Notes under the pieces: generated by a model
Seen by the model: only the letters and a program-made list of their open reading frames with translations
Told to the model about the DNA's origin: nothing
Databases searched by the model: none
Part shown: positions 33,836 through 43,873 of the stretch, one piece after another
How positions within the stretch are numbered: position 1 is the stretch's first letter
Layout of the letters: each line of letters opens with the position of its first letter
NCBI GenBank assembly: GCA_002104945.1
Contig: MCFH01000039.1
Location: 358,501-422,500 of the forward strand
Reading direction: 5' to 3'
DNA: 64,000 bases
Source of the DNA: Piromyces finnis
Taxonomy: Eukaryota > Neocallimastigomycota > Neocallimastigomycetes > Neocallimastigales > Neocallimastigaceae
Made by a program: the position numbers and the translations under genes

Positions 33836-34227
33836 ATTATTATATAAATATTGAGAAATTAATAAAAGATGGTTATACGCATCTTTTTGTAATATTAAAA
33901 ATATATTTTCTTTTCATCTTATAATGCCCTTCTTGAAATCTTTTATTGATGCCAATATATTATTTTATTTTTTTTTGTTACCGAAAAAAAAATATCTATT
34001 AATTTTAATGAAATTAGTAGAAAGAATAAAAGATTATTGATTTTACTCTAATTAATAATTATATCAAAATAGATAGATTATTATTGTAATGAATTATATT
34101 TAGTAATAAGGGTTAGATAAAAAATCATTAAGGTTAGATTAGGTTTACCAAAAAAAAATAATAATTTTTTATAACCAATCATTAGATAATTAGTTCACTT
34201 ATCACATTGTACTAAAAATTATTTTCA
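33836..34227. other. AT-rich segment leading into the J2 LTR
   Basis: No gene. A CCAAT-type element (ATAACCAATCATTAG) at about 34171-34185 precedes the TATA box of the J2 LTR. The left boundary of that LTR is not resolved. Confidence 0.5.
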
Positions 34228-35063
34228 CGTATAAAAAGGAGAAAACATGAGGGTCAATATTATCCTTTAGTGTTTTTATTAATAATAAAATTAGTTTTTT
34301 TAGTTTTTGTTAATTTGATTAATCTGATAATACACTAACCTAGCGAGTGTAAAGATATCAAACGCCACAGATTGATATCTTTAATGTAACTTAAGCCATA
34401 AACATTATTGTTTAAGTTACACAAATTATGTTACAGAAAAAAAATGAAACATAATTTATTTATTAGTAATTAAAGTTTAAAACAAAATAAATTATTAATT
34501 TATTTTTAATGTTTAACAAGTAAATTAAAATTCTCAATTCAAACCCCTAGTTTTAGTATTGTTTTATAATAGAAATATATATATAGTATATAAATAATAA
34601 ATGATTAATATATCAATAATACATGGGCACATATTCAAATTAAATAGTACTTAATTTGAATTGCCAATTGTATTTTACTAAAAATAGTTATAGTTTAAAT
34701 ATTTATTAATAATTAAAATTTTAGTGTGGATTTTAAATAATAATATAAGAAGTATATAATTATAATATAATATAAATGTATTTAGGAGAAATATAAATAG
34801 AAGATATTTTTCATCATTTTATTGATGTAATTGTTATTAATAAAATTTCTATTTAATAAAAGATATTTTTTAATAAAACAATTTTATTTTTTATTTTATT
34901 CATTTAGTGATATTGTAATAGAATAGATATCCTAATCTATTCTTTCTGTGTCAGCATTACAGCAAGTTAGTTGTATTATAATAATAAAAAATTTAGTAAA
35001 TAAAATTATAAATAAAACGTAAATTATATGTGTATGTTTTTATTATTATAGTATTTCGTTACA
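34228..35063 (+). repeat. 5' LTR of Ty3/gypsy element J2 (with nested K3)
   Basis: TATAAAAA at 34230 and AGTGTTTTTAT at 34269-34279; the LTR is interrupted at 34348-34961 by a K-type solo LTR and ends ATTTCGTTACA at 35063. The primer site follows directly. Only the promoter-to-end part is bounded here. Confidence 0.65.
34348..34961 (+). repeat. Solo LTR K3 (family K)
   Basis: 614 bp, TGTAAAGATATCAAACGCC...GCATTACA. The flanks GCGAG (34343-34347) and GCAAG (34962-34966) are a 5-bp target duplication with one later substitution, pointing to an older insertion than K4/K5. Confidence 0.85.
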
Positions 35064-35074
35064 ATAAAAACACT
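35064..35074 (+). promoter_or_regulatory. Self-priming primer-binding site of element J2
   Basis: ATAAAAACACT starts at the first base after the LTR and is the exact complement of AGTGTTTTTAT at 34269-34279, 39 bp after the start of the TATA box. It differs from the J1 pair at both strands in a compensating way. Confidence 0.7.
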
Positions 35075-35097
35075 TTAAGAAAAAGATTGCTACCTCA

Positions 35098-35423
35098 GTG
35101 TTTATTTATTTGTTTACTTCTAATTTTTTTTCTATGAATAACTCTGCCGACTTAAAGAACGGTTTTGACGGTAATCGTCGCTACTTGAAGGGATTCTTAG
35201 CCAAAATGGACATGTTCATAATGGTCCACCCAGAATTAGGAAGAGACGATGGAAAAAAGGTTTTCTATGTCGTTAGCCGCCTCTACGGGGATGTAATGAA
35301 CTGGGCTGCTACCTTGATTAACAACTATGTTCTTTGTTTAAAAGATTATGGAGCCTTTGTTGGGAAGTTGAAGGATGCTTTTGGTTTCCATGGCCATTCT
35401 ACCTTGATAAACCTACAAATAAT
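35098..35423 (+). pseudogene. J2 gag relic, cut by element K (continues at 41624)
   Basis: Gag capsid segment (LKNGFDGNRRYLKGFLAKMD ... YGDVMNWAATLINN) of the J/E type. The ATG nearest the conserved part is at 35134. The frame reaches the K insertion at 35423 as TLINLQI. It continues past the K element at 41624 in the same frame as IASRIGGRLTC, matching the gag of J1 (LQTIASRIDSRLA). The middle of the capsid is deleted. The right-hand piece ends at about 41700, where it meets a minus-sense E-type leader/LTR. Confidence 0.78.
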
Positions 35424-36029
35424 TGTAAAGATATCAAACGCCTCTGTTTGATATCTTTAATGTAACTTAAGCCACAAGTATTATTGTTTAAGTTACACAA
35501 ATTATATTCAGAAAAAGAAAATGAGACATAATTTATTTATTAATAATTAAAGTTTAAAACAAAATAAATTATTAGTTTATTTTTAATGTTTAACAAGTAA
35601 ATTAATATTCTCAATTTAAATCCCTAGTTTTAGTATTGTTTTTTCATAGAAATAAATAAATAATAAATGATTAATATATCAATAATACATGGGCACATAT
35701 TCAAATTGAATAGTACTTAATTTGAATTGCCAATTGTATTTTACTAAAAATAGTTATAGTTTAAATATTTATTAATAATTAAGATTTTAGTGTAGATTTT
35801 AAATAATAATATATAAGAAATAAATAGTTATAATATAATATAAATGTATTTAGGAAAAATATAAATAGAAGATATTTTTCATCATTTTATCGATGTAATT
35901 GTTATTATTAAAATTCTATTATAATAAAAGATATTTTATAAAACAATTTTTTATTTTATTTCTTCAAATTTTTGTGTTATTGTAATAGAATAGATATCCT
36001 AATCTATTCTTTCAGTGTTCAACATTACA
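35424..36029 (+). repeat. 5' LTR of element K (K4)
   Basis: 606 bp, TGTAAAGATATCAAACGCC...AACATTACA. TATA box TATAAATA at 35860 and GTAATTGTTAT at 35895. Only about three differences from the 3' LTR were noticed by eye. The left flank ATAAT matches the base run after the 3' LTR. Confidence 0.95.
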
Positions 36030-36040
36030 ATAACAATTAC
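36030..36040 (+). promoter_or_regulatory. Self-priming primer-binding site of element K
   Basis: ATAACAATTAC begins at the first base after the LTR and is the exact complement of GTAATTGTTAT at 35895-35905, which lies 35 bp after the start of the TATA box. In Tf1 of fission yeast the first 11 nt of the mRNA pair with a primer site in the same position. Confidence 0.75.
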
Positions 36041-36393
36041 CCAACGAAGATAGAGAATACGTTAGGGTATCTACCGCCGGGTACAAAAAGCAAGAAAGAA
36101 CTTTAACTACTGGTTAGAATTGGAAACTACCGCCGAATAAGAAGAAAGAAGAAATTTTGACTACTGGTTAGAATTAGAAACTACCACCGAGTGCAAGAAG
36201 AAAGAAGAATTAACCAATATTAATTAGTAATACAAAACTTGTTCGACACTGCTTTGCAGAACGCGTTTGAATAACTTTTGTATTAGGATAAATTGTAGTA
36301 GTGTAATTAAAAAAAAAAAAAAAATTTAAGATTACTTACTTGAAATAGTAGTAAGAAACCATTTTAATTTTATATTATATATTATATTTTGAA
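36041..36393 (+). other. Untranslated leader of element K
   Basis: 353 bp with an imperfect internal repeat (GAAAGAA...TTGACTACTGGTTAGAATT..GAAACTACC twice, near 36080-36185) and a short poly(A) tract. No frame. It would carry packaging or translation signals, which I cannot identify. Confidence 0.6.
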
Positions 36394-37899
36394 TTGGAGG
36401 ATTTAATTAGTGAGTTTGAAAATTTAAATTTAGAAATGGGTGATAGGAATGTGGGTGTTTCCGGGAACTCGGGGAACATTATTAATGCTCCACCGACATT
36501 TTCTGGTAAACAAAGAGAATTGGATGGATTTTTAACTAGAGTGGAGTTGGTATTTCGTACTCGACCGACACTGTATAATACAGATCGAGTCAAGGTCGAC
36601 TTCGTTATATCATACTTTTCTGGTAAACCTTTGGAATGGGCTTCAGTGTTGATGAAGAATAATAGTGGGGTTTTAAACCATTATGATGAATTTGTAGATA
36701 GGTTGAAGGCTAATTTTGGCAGTTATAGATACGATACCGTTGTAGCTAACGGTAAATTAGATAATCTTCGCCAAAGGAAACTTGGTCAGGTATTAGATTA
36801 CATTACCGAGTTTCAACGTATTAGCCAAAATTCAAGCTTTAATGATAGCGCAAAAATCTACATGTTTCTGAAAGGTTTATTACCACCACTTAGGGAGAAG
36901 TTGGCTTTCATTGAATCAAACCCAACTTCAATTGAACAATTGATTTCTTCAACTATTTTAGTTGAAGATATGATGAAAAGGAATTCTTTAAGTGAATTTT
37001 ATTTTAATGGTAGAAGGGCTAATGATCCTATGGATGTGGATGTATTTAAAATTAGTAGAGAGAATAAACGAAAAAGGTATGTGAATATTCAAGGATCAAG
37101 TAAAAATTACAATGAAAACATAGATAACTTTGAAGAAGAAAAGAAAAAAGGGTTATGTTTTCTTTGTAAACAACCGGGACATTTAAAATTTAATTGTCCT
37201 AATAGAGTAAAGCCCAGAAAAGTGTTAAGAATTGTTAAAGAAAGGACTCCAAAAATTGTTAATCCAAAAATTTACAAAGTTGGAGTCAAGGGAGTGAAAA
37301 GTGATTTAAACCTTGTGGATTTTTACTTGAGTACCAATGAAGTTTCGGAAGTTAAAATTAAGGTTTTAATTGATTCCGGTTCTGAATTAAATTTCATTAA
37401 TCCAAGTCTTGCTGAAGACCTTGGTATTAATTTGGAAAAAGTAGAACCATTCCGTGTATCTGGTGTTAGTGATGGAGTTGTTAGTGTTTGGGAAAGGACT
37501 GAGAAGTGCATGCTCCGTTGCAAAAATCACTTCGAAGTAATTCAACTTTATGGATTACAAGTCCCCGGTGTTGATGTTATTCTTGGTTTGCCGTGGATAA
37601 AGAAGCATAATCCAAATGCTTTCTACGACTCTAAGAAAATCGCTTTTAGTTCTGGTTATTGTGCCAGACATTGTAATAAAGGCAAAAGAAAGAGAAAACC
37701 AAGAAAGAAGTCAAAGAATGATCAGTTAGATCATGATGTTCTCGACCGAAGCTTGACCAAAAAGCCGAAAGTAGATCCCTCTGTCCCAAACAATGAAGAA
37801 AAAGAATATGTTAAAGGCCGCCTTGTTAGAACCATCAATGATGAAGATGATAGTGATGATGAATATATTAGTTTTAATAAAAAGTCAAATGTATTGTAA
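36394..37899 (+). CDS. Element K gag-protease polyprotein
   Basis: 501 intact codons from ATG 36394 to TAA. It has a retrotransposon capsid (about 45-205, including LEWASVLMKNN and LDNLRQRKLGQVLDYI) and a basic region. One CCHC zinc knuckle follows (C255-C268, CFLCKQPGHLKFNC). The aspartic protease has active site D327-S-G in VLIDSGSELNFI and the flap/C-terminal VILGLPWIKKHNP. A basic Lys/Arg tail ends the ORF. The protein would form the virus-like particle and process itself. Unlike the single-ORF Tf1 layout, RT-integrase is in the -1 frame downstream. The frame carries no lesions. Confidence 0.93.
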   Translation: MEDLISEFENLNLEMGDRNVGVSGNSGNIINAPPTFSGKQRELDGFLTRVELVFRTRPTLYNTDRVKVDFVISYFSGKPLEWASVLMKNNSGVLNHYDEFVDRLKANFGSYRYDTVVANGKLDNLRQRKLGQVLDYITEFQRISQNSSFNDSAKIYMFLKGLLPPLREKLAFIESNPTSIEQLISSTILVEDMMKRNSLSEFYFNGRRANDPMDVDVFKISRENKRKRYVNIQGSSKNYNENIDNFEEEKKKGLCFLCKQPGHLKFNCPNRVKPRKVLRIVKERTPKIVNPKIYKVGVKGVKSDLNLVDFYLSTNEVSEVKIKVLIDSGSELNFINPSLAEDLGINLEKVEPFRVSGVSDGVVSVWERTEKCMLRCKNHFEVIQLYGLQVPGVDVILGLPWIKKHNPNAFYDSKKIAFSSGYCARHCNKGKRKRKPRKKSKNDQLDHDVLDRSLTKKPKVDPSVPNNEEKEYVKGRLVRTINDEDDSDDEYISFNKKSNVL

Positions 37900-40800
37900 C
37901 AAAAATTAATGAAACATGTAATAATGATAATGAATCATGTAGTAATAATAATAATGGAAAAGATATTAATAAAGATAAATTGGTCGCCGTACCAACCCAA
38001 TATTTAGAATTTAGTGAAGTGTTTAATGAAAAAAATTGTGAAGTGTTACCTCCTCATAGACCTTATGATTGTGAAATCAAACTTAAAGATGATTCGACTT
38101 TATTTTATGGACCTTTGTATCCATTAACTGAAGTTGAAAGAGAGGAACTTAAAAAATATATTGATGATAATTTAAATAAAGGTTTTATTAGGAAATCATC
38201 GTCTCCTGCTGGTGCCCCAATTTTATTTGTTAAAAAGAAGGATGGCTCCCTAAGACTTTGTATCGATTATAGAAAGTTGAATGATATTACCATTCGTAAT
38301 TCATATCCTTTACCTTTAATTAGTGACCTTTTGGATAGGATGAAAAATGCTAAGATTTTTACTAAATTAGACCTTAAATCCGCTTATAATCTTGTTCGTA
38401 TTAAAGAAGGTGACGAATACAAAACGGCTTTTCGTACTAGATATGGACATTTTGAATATCTGGTTATGCCTTTTGGATTAAAGAATGCACCTGCAACTTT
38501 TCAACACTTCATTAACGATGTCCTTAGTGACTATTTAGACGATTTTGTTATCTCATATATTGATGATATTCTTATTTATTCTAATAATATCGAAGAACAT
38601 CATGAGCATGTTAAAAAGGTACTTAAGAAACTACTTGAAAATAATCTTTATGTTAAATTAGAAAAATGTGAGTTTGATGTTGAGAAAACCACTTTTCTTG
38701 GTTATGTCATTTCAAAGGATGGATTGCAAATGGATGAAAATAAAGTTAAAGCAATTCTCGATTGGCCGGTTCCCAAGAATGTTAAAGAGGTTCAGTCTTT
38801 TATTGGTTTATGCAACTATTACAGAATTTTTATTAAAGACTTTGCTAAAATTGCAAACCCTCTTCACAAACTCACTAGAAAGAATGTTGCTTTTAACTGG
38901 GTGAAAGAAGATCAGGACGTTTTTATTTTATTAAAATCTCTGTTCACGTCAGCTCCTATTCTGAAACATGCGGATAGTAATAAACAATTTATTGTAGAAA
39001 CTGATGCTAGTAATTATGCTGTCGGTGCTATTCTCTCTCAAGAATTTGATGGCAAATTACATCCTATTGCATTTCTTTCTAAAAGTTTGACGAGTTGTCA
39101 AAGAAACTATCCTATATATGACAAGGAACTTTTAGCTATTGTAGTTGCTCTTGAAGAATGGCGTCATTATTTAGAAGGTGCACGCCATCCGTTCATAATT
39201 TATACTGATCACAAGAATTTAACATTTCCTAGAAAACCTGAAATGTTATCTCAGAGACAAATTAGATGGAATTTGTTCTTATCCAGATTTGATTTTAAAC
39301 TCATTTATAGAGCTGGAAAGAAATCCGGTAAGCCTGATATCCTGTCTCGTAGAAGTGACCATGTAGAGAATAATATTAATTCTGATGTTTCTTGTCTTAC
39401 TATTTCGTTTCATCATAGCGATAACAAACCGTTAATCGATTCTATTTTATTAGAACTTAAAAATGACGATTTGTATAATTCTATTGTCCAATTTAAAATG
39501 AATGGTTCTGCATGTAATGCACCTATTAAAAATATTGATAAAGTTATTATTGATAATGAAGGATTTTTGTTATATAATAATCTTATTTATGTTCCTAAAT
39601 CTCTTAGGACAAGAGTTTTGGAACTTCATCATGATTCTGTTGCTGCTGGTCATTTCGGTATTAAGAAAACCACTGAACTGATTTCCAGAAACTTTTGGTG
39701 GCCAAGGTTTCATTCAGACGTTAAATCTTTTATCAAATCTTGCGTGACTTGTTGCAAATCCAAAGTCCCCAGACATAAGCCTTATGGATTGTTATCCCCT
39801 TTGGACACTCCCAGGAGGCCCTGGTCTGATATTTCTATTGATTTTATTGTTGATCTTCCTAAGTCCAGAGATATGACAACTCTCATGGTTGTTGTCGATA
39901 GATTTACTAAATTTGCTCACGCCATTCCTTTACGTTGTCTTCCTACTGCTTTGATTGCTGCTGATGCTTTTATTGCTAATGTCTTCCGTTTGCATGGTCT
40001 TCCTGATTCCATCATTTCTGATAGAGGCTCGCAATTTACTTCTGACTTTTGGTCAAGACTTTGTGACCTTCTTAATATCAATCATTCATTATCAACTGCT
40101 AACCATCCGCAGACAGATGGTCAAACGGAGAGGGTGAACGGCATATTAGAACAATATTTCCGTTGTTTTATAAATAAAAAGCAGAATAACTGGGTTGATC
40201 TTATCCCATTTGCTGAATTTGCATATAATAATACTTTACAACAATCTATAAATCAATCCCCATTCTTTACTAATTATGGTTTTCATCCAAAGTTCAGCTT
40301 AGAAATTCCAGCTAATGATAGACCTAGTAGAGCTGAACAAAGAGTAATTGATATGAATGAAAACTTTAAATTATTAAAAGAAAACTTAGAAAAAGCAAAA
40401 GAAACATATAAGAAATATGCCGATATGAAGAGAATGATTCCCCCGGAGTTCGAAGTGGGAAAGAAGGTATGGTTATTGAAAGATTCTCCTGGAACTAACC
40501 TAAAGAGAAAATTAGCACCTCAAATGCTTGGCCCATTTGAGATAATTGGAAAAGTTAGTTCTCTCGCTTTCAAATTGAAACTTCCAAAGACAATGAGATG
40601 TCATCCAGTCTTTCATGTTTCATTGTTAGAACCATACTTTGAAAACAAGTTTAACGACAGGTCTAATCGTAGGAAGAGGAACATTCACCTTAACACAGAT
40701 TTAATTGAAAAAATTCCAGAGAAAATTGAAAAGATGAAATCTGTTAATGGTGAAACATTTTATAAGTTATCATGGAAAGGATTTGACAAATCCACTTGGA

Positions 40801-40982
40801 TTTCTGAAGATCAGATTCCAGATAAACAATTAATACAAGAGTTTGAAAGAAACTCTAAAAAGTCAAAATATAAGTCGAACGACTCCTCCATGAAAATTAG
40901 AAAGAATAAAGTTGGTAATCTAATCAAGCACAGATACCAACCATTTGTAATTGAAATTCCTTCGAGAAAAGATTCCTTATAA
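37884..40982 (+). CDS. Element K reverse transcriptase-RNase H-integrase-chromodomain
   Basis: The pol frame is open from about 37881 to TAA 40982 and has no plausible ATG near its start, so it must be made from the gag-PR ORF by a -1 shift in the overlap 37881-37899 or by another route; no canonical slippery heptamer lies there. Numbered from 37980, the RT has D131 (KLDLKSAY) and Y193IDD196. RNase H starts at D342 (ETDAS) with YTDHKNL. The integrase has the H2C2 finger (AGHFGIKK...CVTCCKSK) and the DDE triad D621, D681, E717 (35 residues between the last two). The protein ends in a GPF segment and a chromodomain (FYKLSWKGFDKSTWI). All domains are intact, so the element may be mobile or was so very recently. 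Confidence 0.93.
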   Translation, partial: VKCIVTKINETCNNDNESCSNNNNGKDINKDKLVAVPTQYLEFSEVFNEKNCEVLPPHRPYDCEIKLKDDSTLFYGPLYPLTEVEREELKKYIDDNLNKGFIRKSSSPAGAPILFVKKKDGSLRLCIDYRKLNDITIRNSYPLPLISDLLDRMKNAKIFTKLDLKSAYNLVRIKEGDEYKTAFRTRYGHFEYLVMPFGLKNAPATFQHFINDVLSDYLDDFVISYIDDILIYSNNIEEHHEHVKKVLKKLLENNLYVKLEKCEFDVEKTTFLGYVISKDGLQMDENKVKAILDWPVPKNVKEVQSFIGLCNYYRIFIKDFAKIANPLHKLTRKNVAFNWVKEDQDVFILLKSLFTSAPILKHADSNKQFIVETDASNYAVGAILSQEFDGKLHPIAFLSKSLTSCQRNYPIYDKELLAIVVALEEWRHYLEGARHPFIIYTDHKNLTFPRKPEMLSQRQIRWNLFLSRFDFKLIYRAGKKSGKPDILSRRSDHVENNINSDVSCLTISFHHSDNKPLIDSILLELKNDDLYNSIVQFKMNGSACNAPIKNIDKVIIDNEGFLLYNNLIYVPKSLRTRVLELHHDSVAAGHFGIKKTTELISRNFWWPRFHSDVKSFIKSCVTCCKSKVPRHKPYGLLSPLDTPRRPWSDISIDFIVDLPKSRDMTTLMVVVDRFTKFAHAIPLRCLPTALIAADAFIANVFRLHGLPDSIISDRGSQFTSDFWSRLCDLLNINHSLSTANHPQTDGQTERVNGILEQYFRCFINKKQNNWVDLIPFAEFAYNNTLQQSINQSPFFTNYGFHPKFSLEIPANDRPSRAEQRVIDMNENFKLLKENLEKAKETYKKYADMKRMIPPEFEVGKKVWLLKDSPGTNLKRKLAPQMLGPFEIIGKVSSLAFKLKLPKTMRCHPVFHVSLLEPYFENKFNDRSNRRKRNIHLNTDLIEKIPEKIEKMKSVNGETFYKLSWKGFDKSTWISEDQIPDKQLIQEFERNSKKSKYKSNDSSMKIRKNKVGNLIKHRYQPFVIEIPSRKDSL

Positions 40983-41018
40983 ATTAATCTCGCAGGAGCT
41001 CGACTTAGAGAGAGAGAT

Positions 41019-41623
41019 TGTAAAGATATCAAACGCCTCTGTTTGATATCTTTATGTAACTTAAGCCACAAGTATTATTGTTTAAGTTACACAAATTATA
41101 TTCAGAAAAAGAAAATGAGACATAATTTATTTATTAATAATTAAAGTTTAAAACAAAATAAATTATTAGTTTATTTTTAATGTTTAACAAGTAAATTAAT
41201 ATTCTCAATTTAAATCCCTAGTTTTAGTATTGTTTTTTCATAGAAATAAATAAATAATAAATGATTAATATATCAATAATACATGGGCACATATTCAAAT
41301 TGAATAGTACTTAATTTGAATTGCCAATTGTATTTTACTAAAAATAGTTATAGTTTAAATATTTATTAATAATTAAAATTTTAGTGTAGATTTTAAATAA
41401 TAATATATAAGAAATAAATAGTTATAATATAATATAAATGTATTTAGGAAAAATATAAATAGAAGATATTTTTCATCATTTTATCGATGTAATTGTTATT
41501 ATTAAAATTCTATTATAATAAAAGATATTTTATAAAACAATTTTTTATTTTATTTTTTCAAATTTTTGTGTTATTGTAATAGAATAGATATCCTAATCTA
41601 TTCTTTCAGTGTTCAACATTACA
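41019..41623 (+). repeat. 3' LTR of element K (K5)
   Basis: 605 bp, same ends as the 5' LTR. It is preceded by a purine-rich AGAGAGAGA tract (polypurine tract, 41009-41017). The base run after it, ATAAT at 41624-41628, repeats the left flank of the 5' LTR and proves the element boundaries. Confidence 0.95.
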
Positions 41624-41699
41624 ATAATAGCCAGTCGCATAGGGGGTAGACTGACATGCCACCAAGAAGAAATAAACAAAAGATCCAATGGAAGTTTCC

Positions 41700-42197
41700 G
41701 TTCTAATATAATGATTTCTAGGAAACTTATAATGACACCATGACTATCACAACACAGGTTAATAAATTCTTATTGTTAAAACTTTATTCTATATTATAAT
41801 TTTTTTAATGTTAATAACAACACGAGGAAAAAAGAAAAAGAAAAATTAATAATATTTAACATTATATTATCTCATGGTTTGACCAATAGTTTTAAGAATA
41901 GTTGATTTAATAAACAAAAATTTAAAAAAAATAAAATAAAATAAAATTCAATTTAATGGTATGACTCGAACCTGGAAAATTTATGTCTAATAACAAGAGT
42001 ATTACCGATTTCTCTACGATTCGAATACCAAACGAATTAGAGAAGAAAAGAAAATAAAACAAGGAAATAAGAAATAAAATTAAGAATAGAAATACAAGAT
42101 AAGCAAAGATTTTTTTATATAGATGTATAATAATATAATTAATGTGTAAAAACTAGTTGGGAGAATAGAAGGTGGCGATGGATGAATGGATGAGTAG
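41700..42197 (-). repeat. Minus-sense LTR/leader remnant of the E family with a tRNA-like segment
   Basis: The block ATGATTTCTAGGAAACTTAT...CACAACACAGGT (41707-41756) repeats at 47924-47974 in the same orientation, near the gag of element E. On the minus strand both end ...GTGATAGTCA then TGGTGTCATTATAA, which looks like an LTR end followed by a TGG-type primer site. A 72-nt tRNA-like stretch on the minus strand (42029-41958) has CCAGGTTCGAGTCATACC at its 3' end but folds poorly. LTR limits are not resolved. Confidence 0.5.
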
Positions 42198-43146
42198 TTA
42201 TTTCTTCCTTTCAAATACTTCTAATAGTTCGTTACAGTTTAAGTTTTCGACTGGCTCCTAGGAGGCCTCTGAAAGGGAATATCCTTTCCACTTAATAAGA
42301 TATTGAGTTTTTCCGTAGTATGTCCTTTTGTCCAGAATTTCTTGAACTTCGTATTCGTCTTCGTTGTCAACTTTAATGGGAGGTGGGGGACTTTCTTCTC
42401 TTTGAAATTCGTCTTCATAGAAAGGTTCTATGTCCATGACGTAAAAGACTGGATGTATTCTATAATTGTTCGGAAGTTTAACTTTAAAAGTGTTAGTTGA
42501 AATTTTTTCGATAATTTTGAATGGACCTACCTTTCTGGGTTTAAGTTTTTTATTTCCCTTTCTGTCGAATAAATAGCTTCTAATCCAAACTTTATCGTTG
42601 ATTTTATAGCTGGGAGGTTTTTTTCCTATGATCATCAGCGAATTTCTTTTGAGTTTCGGCAGCTCTGGATAAATGGTCCCTCAGTTCATCAATGATTCTT
42701 TTTAAATTTCTAGTGAAGAGATTGGCCCTAGGAACTTCAGTTTGACTAGGAATGGCAGGGATGTGTCTAGGATTGAAACCATAATTTAGAAAGAACGGGG
42801 AGGCCTGGGTGGACTCTTGAGTAGCATTATTATAGCTGAATACATCTAAACAAAGGTATTTAATCCAATTGTTATCCATGTAATTCGAGTAACATCATAA
42901 ATATTATTCCAGAATAGAGTTTAATTTCTCCGTTTGACCATTGGATTGGTGATGAAACGGAGTAGCATACTTACAGGAAATGTTTAAAGAACGACAAATA
43001 GAGGACCAAAACTTGGAGGTGAATTGTGATCCTCTATCCGAAATTATATCAAAAGGAAGGCCGTGTAAACGAAAAATATAAGAGAGGAACGCATCAACAG
43101 TATCAACGGCAGAAGGAATACCTCGGAAAGGAATAAAGTGACTCAT

Positions 43147-43873
43147 TGTAAAGATATAAAGTATATCTTTAAATTATTTAATAATTAATTAATAATTATT
43201 GAATAATAATTTTGATATTTTAATGAAAAAATTGTTTATAAAATTTATTGTATAAATTTTATGAAATAATTAAATAAATATTAATTTTAAAATATCAAAG
43301 TTAGAAATGAAATTTGGATAAATATTTAAATTAATGGATAATTAAATTTAAATATTTTAAATATTCAAATTAAATCTTAAAAAGTTTTTATTTAATTAAA
43401 ATTAGTTTAATAACTTTAGCGTAGTTTTAAATTAGCATTTTTAATTATAAATATATAATAAATAGTATTATTAATATTTAATTAATATATAGGTAATACA
43501 TGGACTGTATTCAATTTGCAGTTTACTCAAATTGAATCAAAAGTGTATTTAATTAGTTTTAGTTTAGTTTTATTATTTTATTATTTAATTAAATTAGTAT
43601 TAAATTAGTTTTGTTTATTTTATATTGAATATATGTATAATTAAATAGAATAGTATATTAAAATATAATTTACAAAAAATATAAATACATGTAAAATTTC
43701 TTGATTAAAACGATGTAATTGTTATTGACTATTATTTAGTTAATAACTAAATAAAATTAATAAAAGAGATATTTTTTTAAATATAATTTATTTTCTTGTT
43801 TTTTCTTTATTTTGTGTTGTTGTTTTATTGTAAAAATTTTTATAATCTGTTTTACATTTATAAAACTTTTACA
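43147..43873 (+). repeat. Solo LTR M1 inserted in element E integrase
   Basis: 727 bp, TGTAAAGATATAAAG...ACTTTTACA, flanked by CTCAT at 43142-43146 and 43874-43878. Contains ATATAAATACATG and then GATGTAATTGTTATTGAC, the same start-site motif as family K. Confidence 0.93.

Noticed and set aside
41958-42029. 72-nt minus-strand stretch resembling a tRNA (GGTTCGAGTC near its end)
   Set aside because: Five acceptor pairs are possible but the T stem fails; treated as part of an LTR-like remnant.
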